From DASSBG01 sp963800395 (GTDB taxonomy: Bacteria; Pseudomonadota; Gammaproteobacteria; Xanthomonadales; Rhodanobacteraceae): a stretch of 64,000 nucleotides of DNA. A program made the position numbers and the translations under genes. The stretch is taken from positions 16,466-80,465 of the forward strand of contig CAWDBD010000015.1 of assembly GCA_963800395.1 (NCBI GenBank). The letters run 5' to 3'. The notes below the pieces were generated by a model that ran no database searches, was not told the origin of the DNA, and saw only the letters and a program-made list of their open reading frames with translations. Below are positions 44,087 to 52,589 of this stretch, in pieces (within the stretch, counting starts at the first letter, position 1; the number at the start of each line of letters is the position of its first letter).

Positions 44087-44638
44087 ATGAGCGCCAAGAA
44101 AATGCCTGCTTTTGGTGAAATCCAGGCACAGGTCGCACCCATGCGTCTGGGCATCGGCGCCAGTGAGCTGCACGGTTCGATCACCGGATACTTGAGCGCC
44201 GGGGGCGAATCGGATACTACCGACTGGCTGGCGGCCCTGGCACTGGAAAGCGCCGATGCCGGTTCGGCATCAGCGGCCCAGCCGGCGCTGACTGCCCTGG
44301 CCGATGCTACTGCGGCGGGTATCCGCCCTCAGGACCCGAACCTCGAGTTGCTGCTGCCGCCTGAAGATGACGGTCTGGAGGCGCGCGCACTTGCCCTGGT
44401 GGACTGGTGCCGCGGCTTCCTGGGCGGCTTTGGCCTGAGTGGCTTTGATGCCGACAGTCTTGAGCCGGGCATGGCAGGAATCCTCGAGGATTTCTCGCAC
44501 ATTGCCGCTACCGTACCGGACATGGGTGAACGCGAAGAAGACCGGGCTGCCCTGAACGAGCTGATTGATCACGTTCGTTTCGGCGCACTGCTTCTGCACG
44601 CCAACCTGACCATGCCGGAGGGCACCACCCGGCAATGA
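44087..44638 (+). CDS. ygfB: UPF0149 family protein YgfB
   Basis: A 183-residue YgfB/UPF0149 protein with ASELHGSITGYLSAGGESDT and the family signature LVDWCRGFLGGFGLSGFDAD, then EREEDRAALNELIDHVRFGA. A YgfB-like protein in Pseudomonas modulates ampDh3 expression; the function here is open. It overlaps pepP by 4 bases, reproducing the ygfB-pepP order of E. coli. A GGGA sequence precedes the ATG. Confidence 0.93.
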   Translation: MSAKKMPAFGEIQAQVAPMRLGIGASELHGSITGYLSAGGESDTTDWLAALALESADAGSASAAQPALTALADATAAGIRPQDPNLELLLPPEDDGLEARALALVDWCRGFLGGFGLSGFDADSLEPGMAGILEDFSHIAATVPDMGEREEDRAALNELIDHVRFGALLLHANLTMPEGTTRQ

Positions 44639-45954
44639 TTCAGGCCGACGAATATGCGCGTCGCCGCCGCCAACTGATGCGCATGGCTGGAGATGACGCC
44701 GCCATCGTGGTGGCCGCTGCGCCCGAGCGCGTCCGCAATGCCGACAACCTCTACCCGTATCGGCAGGATTCGGACTTCCATTATCTGAGCGGATTTCCGG
44801 AACCGGATGCGGTGCTGGCTCTGCTCCCCGGGCGATCGCAGGGGGAGGCGATCCTGTTCTGCCGCGAACGCGATCCGCAGCAGGCACGCTGGGACGGCGA
44901 ACGCATAGGCAGTGAGGGCGCGGTAGGCGATTTCGGCATGGATGACGCATTTCCCATGGAAGATATCGACGACATCCTGCCCGGCCTGCTGGAAGGCCGG
45001 CGACGTCTGTACTGTCATTTCGGTCGCGAACCCGAATTCGACGCCCGCCTGCTCACCTGGATGCGGCGCCTGCGTCGCGCGCGGGGCGGGGGCGTGGTGC
45101 CCGAATCATTCGTTGCCCTGGGCCATCTGCTGCATGATCTGCGCCTGTACAAGTCACGCAACGAGCTGCGCCTGATGAAGCGTGCGGCCAAAGTGGCGGT
45201 CACCGCGCACCTGGAGGCGCTGCGCCTGGTGCGCCCGGGCGCCAGCGAGTATCAGGTCGAGGCCGAACTTCTGCGCTCGATCCGCAGCCAGGGTGCCGAG
45301 CCATCCTATCCAGCCATGGTCGCCACCGGCGTCAACGCCTGTGTCATGCACTATCGTGCCAATCAGTCCATGCTCAAAGCCGGTGACCTGCTTCTGATTG
45401 ATGCCGGCGCCGAGGTGGACTGCTACGCCTCGGATGTCACCCGCACCTTTCCGGTCAGCGGTCGCTATACCCGCGAGCAACGCGCCCTGCATGAAGTTAT
45501 TGAGGCCGCCCAGGACGCCGCCATAAATGCCATCCGCCCTGGCCGGCCCTTCAGTCAGGCCCATGATGAAGCACTGCGCACCGTGGCCCGGGGCCTGTGC
45601 GACCTCAAGATCATCAAGGGCAGCGTCGATGCGGCACTTGAAAGTGGCCGATGCCAGGAGTTTTTTCCGCACAAGACCTGCCACTGGCTGGGCCTCGACG
45701 TGCATGATGTCGGCGACTACCGCGTCGACGGCCACTCACGGGTACTCGAGCCCGGCATGGTGCTGGCTGTCGAGCCCGGCATCTATATTCCGCCGGATGC
45801 CAAAGGCGTGGCGGCGCGCTGGCGCGGCATCGGCCTGCGTATTGAAGACGACGTTGCCGTCACCCGCGACAACGCCCGGGTCCTCACCCAGGACATGCCC
45901 CGCAAAGCCGAACGAAATAGAACAACTGCTGGCAGATCGTTGAAGCGGAAGTAG
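44635..45954 (+). CDS. pepP: Xaa-Pro aminopeptidase PepP with altered C-terminus
   Basis: A 439-residue M24B metallopeptidase that releases N-terminal residues linked to proline. Key segments are NLYPYRQDSDFHYLSGFPEP, MVATGVNACVMHYRANQS, the metal ligands in LLIDAGAEVDCYASDVTRTF, HWLGLDVHDVGDY and LAVEPGIYIPP. The catalytic domain is complete. The last 13 residues (RNRTTAGRSLKRK) are not PepP-like. Reading one base further from about 45914 gives EIEQLLADR and a TGA stop at 45941-45943, the expected ending. A one-base insertion near 45910-45913, or a sequencing error, is the simplest explanation. Confidence 0.93.
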   Translation: MIQADEYARRRRQLMRMAGDDAAIVVAAAPERVRNADNLYPYRQDSDFHYLSGFPEPDAVLALLPGRSQGEAILFCRERDPQQARWDGERIGSEGAVGDFGMDDAFPMEDIDDILPGLLEGRRRLYCHFGREPEFDARLLTWMRRLRRARGGGVVPESFVALGHLLHDLRLYKSRNELRLMKRAAKVAVTAHLEALRLVRPGASEYQVEAELLRSIRSQGAEPSYPAMVATGVNACVMHYRANQSMLKAGDLLLIDAGAEVDCYASDVTRTFPVSGRYTREQRALHEVIEAAQDAAINAIRPGRPFSQAHDEALRTVARGLCDLKIIKGSVDAALESGRCQEFFPHKTCHWLGLDVHDVGDYRVDGHSRVLEPGMVLAVEPGIYIPPDAKGVAARWRGIGLRIEDDVAVTRDNARVLTQDMPRKAERNRTTAGRSLKRK

Positions 45955-45955
45955 T

Positions 45956-46182
45956 GAGTAGGGAGTAGGGAGTGGGGCAGAGCGCCGTCGTCCCGGCGCA
46001 GGCCGGGACCCAGTATTGAACAGTGTGCGAAGCACACAAAACCAATGGAGCGGAAGTAGGCAGTAGGAAGTGGGAAGTGGGAAGTGGGAAGTGGGAAGTG
46101 GGAAGTGGGAAGTGGGAAGTGGGAAGTGGGAAGTGGGAAGTGGGACAGCGCATCGTCGTCCCGGCGCAGGCCGGGACCCAGT
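45956..46182. repeat. Heptamer tandem arrays inside a duplicated intergenic unit
   Basis: Three GAGTAGG-type heptamers (45956-45976) and a longer array of eleven exact GGAAGTG units (46066-46142) each follow an AGCGGAAGTAG sequence. Each is followed by a copy of the palindromic repeat GTCGTCCCGGCGCAGGCC (45987-46014 and 46155-46182) and then a GTGTGCGAAGCACAC hairpin. The two halves are a diverged duplication with different heptamer expansion. An inverted copy of the palindromic repeat lies at 46279-46296. No gene occupies 45955-46408. Confidence 0.9.
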
Positions 46183-46408
46183 TTCGAACACTGTGCGAAG
46201 CACACAAAACCAGGTTTGGAGTGCTGCGCACTACACCAGACTGGATGACCAGCCGTTCGGCTGTTGTAAAGCGCTTCTGGCCTGCGCCGGGATGACGGGG
46301 TGGGCACCGGATCGTTGTTCGCACTCGGCAAGCTGTCCCACGACAAACCCACCCACGACAACCGCGCCCGCGCATACGCTATCATCAGGCTTCACCACGG
46401 GGACGTCC

Positions 46409-47257
46409 ATGCTCAGCATCATCCTGCCTGCCAAAAATGAAGCCGCGGCGTTGGCCGATCTGCTGCCCGCATTGCGCAGCGCGCAGCCGGATGCCGAAAT
46501 CATCGTGTCCGATGACGGCTCCACGGACAACACCGCGGAGCTTTGCAAAGCGCATGATGTGCGTTGCGTGTCGGCACCGTATTCGATGGGCAATGGTGCT
46601 GCAATCAAACGCGGCACCCGCGCCGCGCACGGCGATATTCTGGTATTCATGGACGCCGACGGCCAGCACGATCCGGCTGATATCCCGCGTCTGCTGGAGA
46701 AGCTGGATGCCGGGCATGACATGGTGGTAGGCGCGCGTTCCTGGGAAGGCCAGGCCGGCGTTGGCCGCGGTGTGGCAAACGGAACCTACAACTGGATGGC
46801 CAGTCGCATCACCGGCCATGAGATTCTGGACCTTACCTCCGGTTTCCGTGCCGTGCGCGCCAGCAAGTTTCGCGAGTTTCTCTACCTTCTGCCCAACGGC
46901 TTCAGCTACCCCACCACCAGCACCATGGCCTTCTTCCGCTCGGGATACCCCGTGGCCTACATACCCATCGACGCCGGCAAGCGCGTCGGCAAGAGCCACA
47001 TCCGCCCCCTGCGCGACGGCCTGCGCTTCCTGCTCATCATCTTCAAGATTGCCACCCTGTACTCGCCGCTGAAGTTGTTCGTTCCCGCCAGCGGCCTGTT
47101 TTTCCTGGTCGGCCTGGCACGATACATCTATACCTATGTGACCCGCGGCCAGTTCACCAACATGAGCATGCTGCTTTTCAGCGCCTCGGTCATCGTTTTT
47201 CTGATTGGTCTGATATCCGAGCAGATCACCGCGCTCACCTATCGCCGTGATGGTTGA
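46409..47257 (+). CDS. Family 2 glycosyltransferase, membrane-bound
   Basis: A 282-residue GT2 enzyme resembling polyprenyl-phosphate or dolichyl-phosphate-type sugar transferases. The nucleotide-sugar site is IILPAKNEAAALADLL with IIVSDDGSTDNTAELC, and the metal site is VFMDADGQHD. The C-terminal part has RVGKSHIRPLRDGLRFLLII and two transmembrane helices (about 215-272). It could load a lipid carrier for the polysaccharide locus; the sugar is unknown. It opens a run of three closely spaced genes ending at 49236. Confidence 0.88.
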   Translation: MLSIILPAKNEAAALADLLPALRSAQPDAEIIVSDDGSTDNTAELCKAHDVRCVSAPYSMGNGAAIKRGTRAAHGDILVFMDADGQHDPADIPRLLEKLDAGHDMVVGARSWEGQAGVGRGVANGTYNWMASRITGHEILDLTSGFRAVRASKFREFLYLLPNGFSYPTTSTMAFFRSGYPVAYIPIDAGKRVGKSHIRPLRDGLRFLLIIFKIATLYSPLKLFVPASGLFFLVGLARYIYTYVTRGQFTNMSMLLFSASVIVFLIGLISEQITALTYRRDG

Positions 47258-47263
47258 GTTGCA

Positions 47264-48490
47264 ATGAGCCACAAGGGCGCAGGTCAAAAACCGTCACTGC
47301 TGGTGCTCGCTTCCACCTATCCACGTTATGCCGATGACCCCGAGCCGGGCTTCGTACATGAGCTGTGCAAGCGACTGGCGACCCGGTTTGACGTCATTGC
47401 GCTGGTGCCCGACGCGCCGGGTGCCGATCCCAGCGGCACGATGGATGGTGTGCAGGTCGTGCGCTATCGCTACGCTCCAAGGGCTCTGCAGACTCTTGTC
47501 AACAACGGCGGCATCGCGGGCAATCTGCGGCGCTCGCGATGGAAGTGGCTGCTCGTACCAGGTTTCATTCTCGGCCAGTATCTGGCGGCAAGGCGTCTGC
47601 TGAAACAGCGGAAGATCGATGTCATTCATGCGCACTGGCTATTGCCGCAGGGGCTGATCGCCGCACGCCTGAGACGCCTGCGAGGTTGCCCGTTTCTGGT
47701 TACATCGCACGGCGGTGACCTGTTCGGGTTGCGCGGTGCCATGCTTGCTGCAGCCAAGCGCCGTGTAGCCAGGGACAGCAGCGCCATGACTGTGGTCAGT
47801 TCTGCCATGCGTGATGAGGCGCGCCGTATCGGCCTGCACCCGCCTAGCCTGGAAGTCGTGCCCATGGGTGTCGATTTGCGCCAACGCTTTGTAGTTGATG
47901 CCGAACAGGCGCGTGCTCCGGACGAGTTGCTCTTTGTTGGCAGGTTGGTGGCAAAGAAGGGCCTGTGCCATTTGCTTGACGCCATGCCTGCGGTACTTGC
48001 GCGGCGTCCCCGGGCAACACTCAGGATTGTCGGGTTTGGTCCCGAAGAGCAAGCACTTGCCAAGCAGGCCGAAGCACTGGGTATCGGGGATCGAGTCGTA
48101 TTTGCCGGCCCGACGCCACAACATGCGCTGCCGGCGCTTTACCGTCGTGCCAGCGTGTTCGTGGCGCCATTCATTCGTGACGACAGCGGAAATCAGGAGG
48201 GTCTTCCGGTGGTGCTGATGGAAGCCATCGGTTGTGGCTGCCCTGCCGTTGTCGGCAACGTCGCCGGCATCCAGGATCTTGTGGGTAATCTGGCAGCGGA
48301 CATATGCGTGGAACCCACGGATCACGCGGCGCTGGCCAAGGCCATTGTCACCACCCTGGACGATCCAGCCGCCGCACAACGTCGCGCGCTGGAAGTTCGC
48401 AGCGCCGTGGTGGGCCGCATAGACTGGGAAGCCATTGCGAATCGCTATGCAGACATCATTGCCGGTACGCTTGAAACAGAGGGCCAGTAG
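47264..48490 (+). CDS. Family 4 (GT-B) glycosyltransferase
   Basis: A 408-residue GT-B enzyme. The N-domain begins LLVLASTYPRYADDPEPGFV and contains VIHAHWLLPQGLIAA and FLVTSHGGDLFGLRG. The donor-binding C-domain contains LLFVGRLVAKKGLCHLLDAM and the EX7E-type segment DDSGNQEGLPVVLMEAIGCG. It is probably a cytoplasmic sugar transferase building the surface glycan. Gaps of 6 and 5 bases to its neighbours indicate one operon. Confidence 0.9.
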   Translation: MSHKGAGQKPSLLVLASTYPRYADDPEPGFVHELCKRLATRFDVIALVPDAPGADPSGTMDGVQVVRYRYAPRALQTLVNNGGIAGNLRRSRWKWLLVPGFILGQYLAARRLLKQRKIDVIHAHWLLPQGLIAARLRRLRGCPFLVTSHGGDLFGLRGAMLAAAKRRVARDSSAMTVVSSAMRDEARRIGLHPPSLEVVPMGVDLRQRFVVDAEQARAPDELLFVGRLVAKKGLCHLLDAMPAVLARRPRATLRIVGFGPEEQALAKQAEALGIGDRVVFAGPTPQHALPALYRRASVFVAPFIRDDSGNQEGLPVVLMEAIGCGCPAVVGNVAGIQDLVGNLAADICVEPTDHAALAKAIVTTLDDPAAAQRRALEVRSAVVGRIDWEAIANRYADIIAGTLETEGQ

Positions 48491-48495
48491 CGGAT

Positions 48496-49236
48496 ATGGC
48501 AGGCAAGCAACCCAAGCTGATCCTGAGAGAGAGCTGCGTAAACGACATGAGTCGACACTGGCCGCAGGGCTCTTTTCTGGAGATGGGCGCGGGCACCGGT
48601 CATATGACGCGTATCTTCCTGCAGCGGGGCTTTCACGGAGCCTGCTACGATCTGGGCGACGAGAGCCGACAACGCATTCGTCACAATCTCAAGGAGTTCG
48701 GTGCAAGAATCCGCGTTCTGGACGATGCAAGCGAGCTGACCGGCGAGCAATTCGATTATCTGCTGGCATTTGAAGTGCTTGAGCACATTGATGAGGACGA
48801 GAGCGCGCTTTGCAGTTGGGCTGAACACGTGAAGCCGGGCGGCAGGGTGCTGCTGTCCGTGCCGGCCCACTCGCGCAAGTACGGTCGTTCAGATGAACTG
48901 GTAGGCCACGTCCGGCGATACGAAAAGGCACAGCTTCATGCTCTGCTGGCCGAGGCCGGATTCGAAGACATCAGGATCGTAAATTACGGTTTCCCGATCA
49001 CGGAACTCACCCGACGTGTTTCCAATGCGCTGGTCAAGCGCGATCGAAGTTACGATGATCTGGGCCCGACCGAACGCAGCATTCTCAGCGCCCAGTCGCA
49101 ACCGAGACGCATACAGAAACTGCTTGGCCTGTTCAGTGGAAAATTGGTGGCGCCATTCTGTGTGGTTCAGCGATGGTTCTACGCGCGCGACCTTGGTGAT
49201 GGCTATGTAGCCACCGGTACCTTGCCGGTCCGGTAG
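48496..49236 (+). CDS. Class I SAM-dependent methyltransferase
   Basis: A 246-residue methyltransferase. The SAM motif is FLEMGAGTGHMTRIFLQRGF, followed by FDYLLAFEVLEHIDEDESAL and VKPGGRVLLSVPAHSRKYG. The SDELVGHVRRYEKAQLHALL segment is common in methyltransferases of polysaccharide clusters. It may cap or decorate the glycan; the acceptor is unknown. It ends the 46.4-49.2 kb operon and is convergent with the following glycosyltransferase. Confidence 0.88.
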   Translation: MAGKQPKLILRESCVNDMSRHWPQGSFLEMGAGTGHMTRIFLQRGFHGACYDLGDESRQRIRHNLKEFGARIRVLDDASELTGEQFDYLLAFEVLEHIDEDESALCSWAEHVKPGGRVLLSVPAHSRKYGRSDELVGHVRRYEKAQLHALLAEAGFEDIRIVNYGFPITELTRRVSNALVKRDRSYDDLGPTERSILSAQSQPRRIQKLLGLFSGKLVAPFCVVQRWFYARDLGDGYVATGTLPVR

Positions 49237-49304
49237 GCATCACCCGAGGCCCCGCTATCTCGGTGGAGTGGGGGCGCGCTTTGCGGCAAGCCGATCGCGG
49301 GAAA

Positions 49305-50426
49305 TCAAGTTGCTGGCACATCCACCAGTGAAGCAAGCCTTGACTCCAGATCCCCTATCAGAGCGGGCCAATCATCAATCTTGCGGGTGACCGATACCGG
49401 GTTTTCGATCTGGGAACGCAATGCATCGGCGAGGCTGTGCGCGTTGCCTGCCTGGAACAGGCATTCGGGCGTTTGTGCGAACAACGTGCTCATGGCACCC
49501 ACGTCGGTCGCCACCACCGGCAGATTGCAAGCCAGCATTTCATAGGCCTTTTGCGGGAAACAATAGCGCCCGAATGGCGTGTCCAGGATCGACATGATGC
49601 CGACATCCAGCGCGTTGAACAGTGTCGCTACCTGGTCATGCGGCAATGCGCCAAGGTAATGTACATTGGGACCGTCGGGAGGGGGCAGCTCGGCTGAATG
49701 GGGTCCGGCAAGAACCAGATGCAGGTCCGTTTGGCTCGCCTGCAGCAATTGCCACGCCTGGTAAACCACGGCAATGCCCTTGTCCGGATACAGCCCGCCA
49801 GCTGTTCCAATCATGCATCCTTTCTCAGGCAAGCCCAGATCGGCACGGCATTGCGCCTTGTCCATGGGCCTGAAGACGGACTTGTCGATTGTGCTGGGCA
49901 TGGCTACAACGGAGCCGCGGGCATGGTATTCGTTGACTACCATTTCGCGCAGCGGCTCGCTGGTCGTGAGAACCAGGTCCGCCTCACGAACCGCGCGACG
50001 CAGCATGCGTTTCATGCCGGGCAGGCGTGCCTGACCGAACCCCTCGAAGTTGTCGTACAGGTCCGCCACAAAAGGCACACCAAGTTGCTCCGCAAGCCAG
50101 GACGCAAGTACCACCTGTGGAATGTCAGAGGCACCAATGACGAGATCCGGCTTGAACTGGCGCAAGTCGTTGAGCATGCGCCAGGGATAACTTGCCAGCG
50201 CTGGAACGCGGAGGCGTCCCAGTGACCGCGACTTCCACAGCAGGCTGCCCGGAGTCGCTTCATGCGACCAGGTGCCTTGCGGATGGCCCTGATAGCTAAG
50301 GCAGTAGCCGCGTACCTCGTGCCCAAGTCGTGCAAGCTGAAAGGGAATCTCGTACAGACGAGCATAGCGATCGACGATCACGTCCTTGCTCATGTACTGG
50401 CGTTTGCAGAGGAAGGCGATGCGCAT
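49305..50426 (-). CDS. Family 4-like glycosyltransferase
   Basis: A 373-residue GT-B glycosyltransferase. The start is MRIAFLCKRQYMSKDVIVDR, with VIGASDIPQVVLASWLAEQL, FVADLYDNFEGFGQARLPG, AMPSTIDKSVFRPMDKA and the donor domain MIGTAGGLYPDKGIAVVYQA. The EX7E-like region is in FGRYCFPQKAYEMLACNLPV. Start ATG 50426 lies 5 bases after the end of the glf reading frame. It heads the last part of a long minus-strand polysaccharide operon (58.6 to 49.3 kb). Confidence 0.88.
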   Translation of the reverse strand: MRIAFLCKRQYMSKDVIVDRYARLYEIPFQLARLGHEVRGYCLSYQGHPQGTWSHEATPGSLLWKSRSLGRLRVPALASYPWRMLNDLRQFKPDLVIGASDIPQVVLASWLAEQLGVPFVADLYDNFEGFGQARLPGMKRMLRRAVREADLVLTTSEPLREMVVNEYHARGSVVAMPSTIDKSVFRPMDKAQCRADLGLPEKGCMIGTAGGLYPDKGIAVVYQAWQLLQASQTDLHLVLAGPHSAELPPPDGPNVHYLGALPHDQVATLFNALDVGIMSILDTPFGRYCFPQKAYEMLACNLPVVATDVGAMSTLFAQTPECLFQAGNAHSLADALRSQIENPVSVTRKIDDWPALIGDLESRLASLVDVPAT

Positions 50427-50430
50427 GCTG

Positions 50431-51532
50431 CTATCGTTCCAGCAGGTTTCGGGCTGCTGCCAATGCGGCACCGACCACCTGGTCCATGTTGTAGTAGCGG
50501 TACTGCGCCAGCCGTCCCACAAAAGTCACGCCGGGCTCCGCTTTTGCCAGTGCGTCATAACGCTTGAACAGCGTTTCGTTTTCCTCTCGCGGAACCGGGT
50601 AGTACGGGTCACCCTCGGCTTGCGGATACTCGCGCACAATCGATGTTCCCTCGTGAATCTGCCCAGTCAGATGCTTGAACTCGGTAATGCGTGTGTAGTC
50701 GTGGTCATTGGGGTAGTTCACCGTCCCGGTTTCCTGAAACCGGTCCGTGCCCTGCAGGTGCTCGTGCTCGAAGCGCAGTGAGCGGTAGGGAAGGCGCCCG
50801 AAACGAAAATCAAAATAGGCATCAATCGGCCCCGTGTACACCACATGATCAAAGCCACCGACGCTCACGCACATCGGCAAAGTCCACCCCCAGTTCCAGG
50901 CTGATATCGGGATGATCAAGCATGGCTTCGAACATTTTCGTATAGCCATGCAGCGGCATGGCCTGAAAGCTGTCGGTGAAATAACGGTCGTCGGTATTGG
51001 TGCGTACCGGAATGCGCGCCGCCACACCGGCCTTCAACTCCGATGGGTCCAGCCCCCACTGCTTGCGCGTGTAGTTGAGGAAGAATTTCTCGTACAAGTC
51101 ACGGCCTACCGAGTTCAGCACAACGTCCTCACTGGTCGCCACGGGGTCACGCGGCTCGCGCACGCGTTCGAAAAATGCAGCGGCACCAGCTTCGTCCAGA
51201 TCCAGGTCATACAGCCGGTTCAAGGTATCGCGGTTGATCGGGAAAGGGTATGCCACTCCGTCAACCACTCCGCGTACGCGATGCTCATACGGTCGCCACT
51301 CGGTAAAGCGCGACAGGTAGGCGGCAATGCGTTCGGCCTTGGTATGGAAAATGTGCGGCCCATAGCGATGCACAAGTACGCCGTGCTCGTCCATTTCGTC
51401 GTAGGCATTGCCGGCAATGTGCGGGCGCTTGTCGATCACATGCACACGGCAACCGTTATCAGCCAGCTCGCGCGCCATGACACTGCCGGCATAGCCGGCA
51501 CCGACAACCAAGACCTGTTCTCCGTCCCTCAT
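50431..51532 (-). pseudogene. glf: UDP-galactopyranose mutase gene, frameshifted
   Basis: Two overlapping frames together encode a full-length Glf of about 365 residues, which converts UDP-galactopyranose to UDP-galactofuranose. The first frame (51532 down to 50849) has the FAD motif VLVVGAGYAGSVMARELADN, GPHIFHTKAERIAAYLS and KFFLNYTRKQWGLDP, and stops at TGA just after VDFADVRERR. The second frame continues with FDHVVYTGPIDAYFDFRFG, then NYPNDHDYTRITEFKHLTGQ and a normal C-terminus. One extra base (or two missing) between about 50852 and 50880 explains the break. It may be a real inactivation or a sequence error. The start overlaps the upstream glycosyltransferase stop by 4 bases. Confidence 0.85.
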
Positions 51533-52473
51533 GGGCTGATATTAGTCTTGGATGACCGGCAATCTCTCAACGCCGCACGGATAGTATTACGGTCGCGCAC
51601 ACTCAAGATAGAAAGTATTCCATTATCCACGAAGGGTATTCGGCTCCGTAGAAAATGCAACAAAACGCGTATTCGATCATTCGTGCCAACCAGTACCATA
51701 GCAGTGCGGAGAGACATTGGCCGGTTGAGAGTGCGAAGAACATTGAATAGATGCGACTTGCGCTGTGATGTAGTCATTCGATGCCTATGCTTGCGGTACA
51801 CTCGCCAAACTCCGCGGCGCCGGTTTTTGGAGACCGAGATGCGCTTGCCGTGCAACGACGCATTCACCCATTGCAGCGGTTGGTCAATACCGCGGCCTGT
51901 CCCGGCCAAGGCCACAAGTCGGATCCAGAAATCGTAGTCCTGAGATGCCGGCAGCGACTCATCGAACGCGCCGCATGCTCGAAAAATAGTTGTTCTCGTC
52001 ATGACCTGATTACCAATGACATTCCGACGGAGAATGGCATCCAAGGTGATGGCAGTGGGACGATGCTGCAGGTAGCTGCGTCCGTCACCAAGGTCGATTA
52101 TGTCTGTTGCTGCAACGAAGCTGGCGCCTTGTCGAAGTATCTTTAGCATGATCTCCAGTCGGTCAGGTAGCCAGATATCATCATCATCGGCTCCCGTGAT
52201 GAATTCGCCCTTGGCCATTGATATGGCCAAATTCCTCGCTGCCTGCGCACCGCGTTGCTGATCAAACAGCCTGCAGCGCAACAAGCCTCGACGCTGCAGG
52301 CGTCGCAGAAAGCGAGGCGTGCCATCTCCAGAAGCGTCGTCAACAACGATGACATCCAGGTTTGCGCTCTTTTGTGACAGCACCGCTCGCAAACAATTTG
52401 CAAGTTGAGCTAGTCGGTTTCGCGTAGGAATATAAACGCTAACCTTCGGCAAATCGTTCATGTGTTGGTTCAT
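51529..52473 (-). CDS. Family 2 glycosyltransferase
   Basis: A 314-residue GT2 enzyme: VSVYIPTRNRLAQLANCLRA, LDVIVVDDASGDGTPRFL, AARNLAISMAKGEFITGADD with DDDIW as the metal site, and PASQDYDFWIRLVAL as the acceptor/catalytic region. The C-terminal 90 residues are basic. GC content is visibly lower than in the housekeeping genes. Start at 52473 (MNQHMND) or 52461 (MND). It is directly upstream of glf, so the donor might be a galactose derivative; that is inference. Confidence 0.88.
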   Translation of the reverse strand: MNQHMNDLPKVSVYIPTRNRLAQLANCLRAVLSQKSANLDVIVVDDASGDGTPRFLRRLQRRGLLRCRLFDQQRGAQAARNLAISMAKGEFITGADDDDIWLPDRLEIMLKILRQGASFVAATDIIDLGDGRSYLQHRPTAITLDAILRRNVIGNQVMTRTTIFRACGAFDESLPASQDYDFWIRLVALAGTGRGIDQPLQWVNASLHGKRISVSKNRRRGVWRVYRKHRHRMTTSQRKSHLFNVLRTLNRPMSLRTAMVLVGTNDRIRVLLHFLRSRIPFVDNGILSILSVRDRNTIRAALRDCRSSKTNISP

Positions 52474-52589
52474 TTCGTGAGGGTATCCTGGGCCTCCGCA
52501 GTCAACCCTTCGAGTTGCACTTCCGACTGGCATCGTCGCTCAACTTTTCAATGTGGGTAACGCCCTTTGAAGGAAGTGACAGATTATTT

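Noticed and set aside
46066..46142. Coding repeat protein in the heptamer array
   Set aside because: A 7-bp period shifts frame every unit; the frames reading WEVGSGK have no start context or family.
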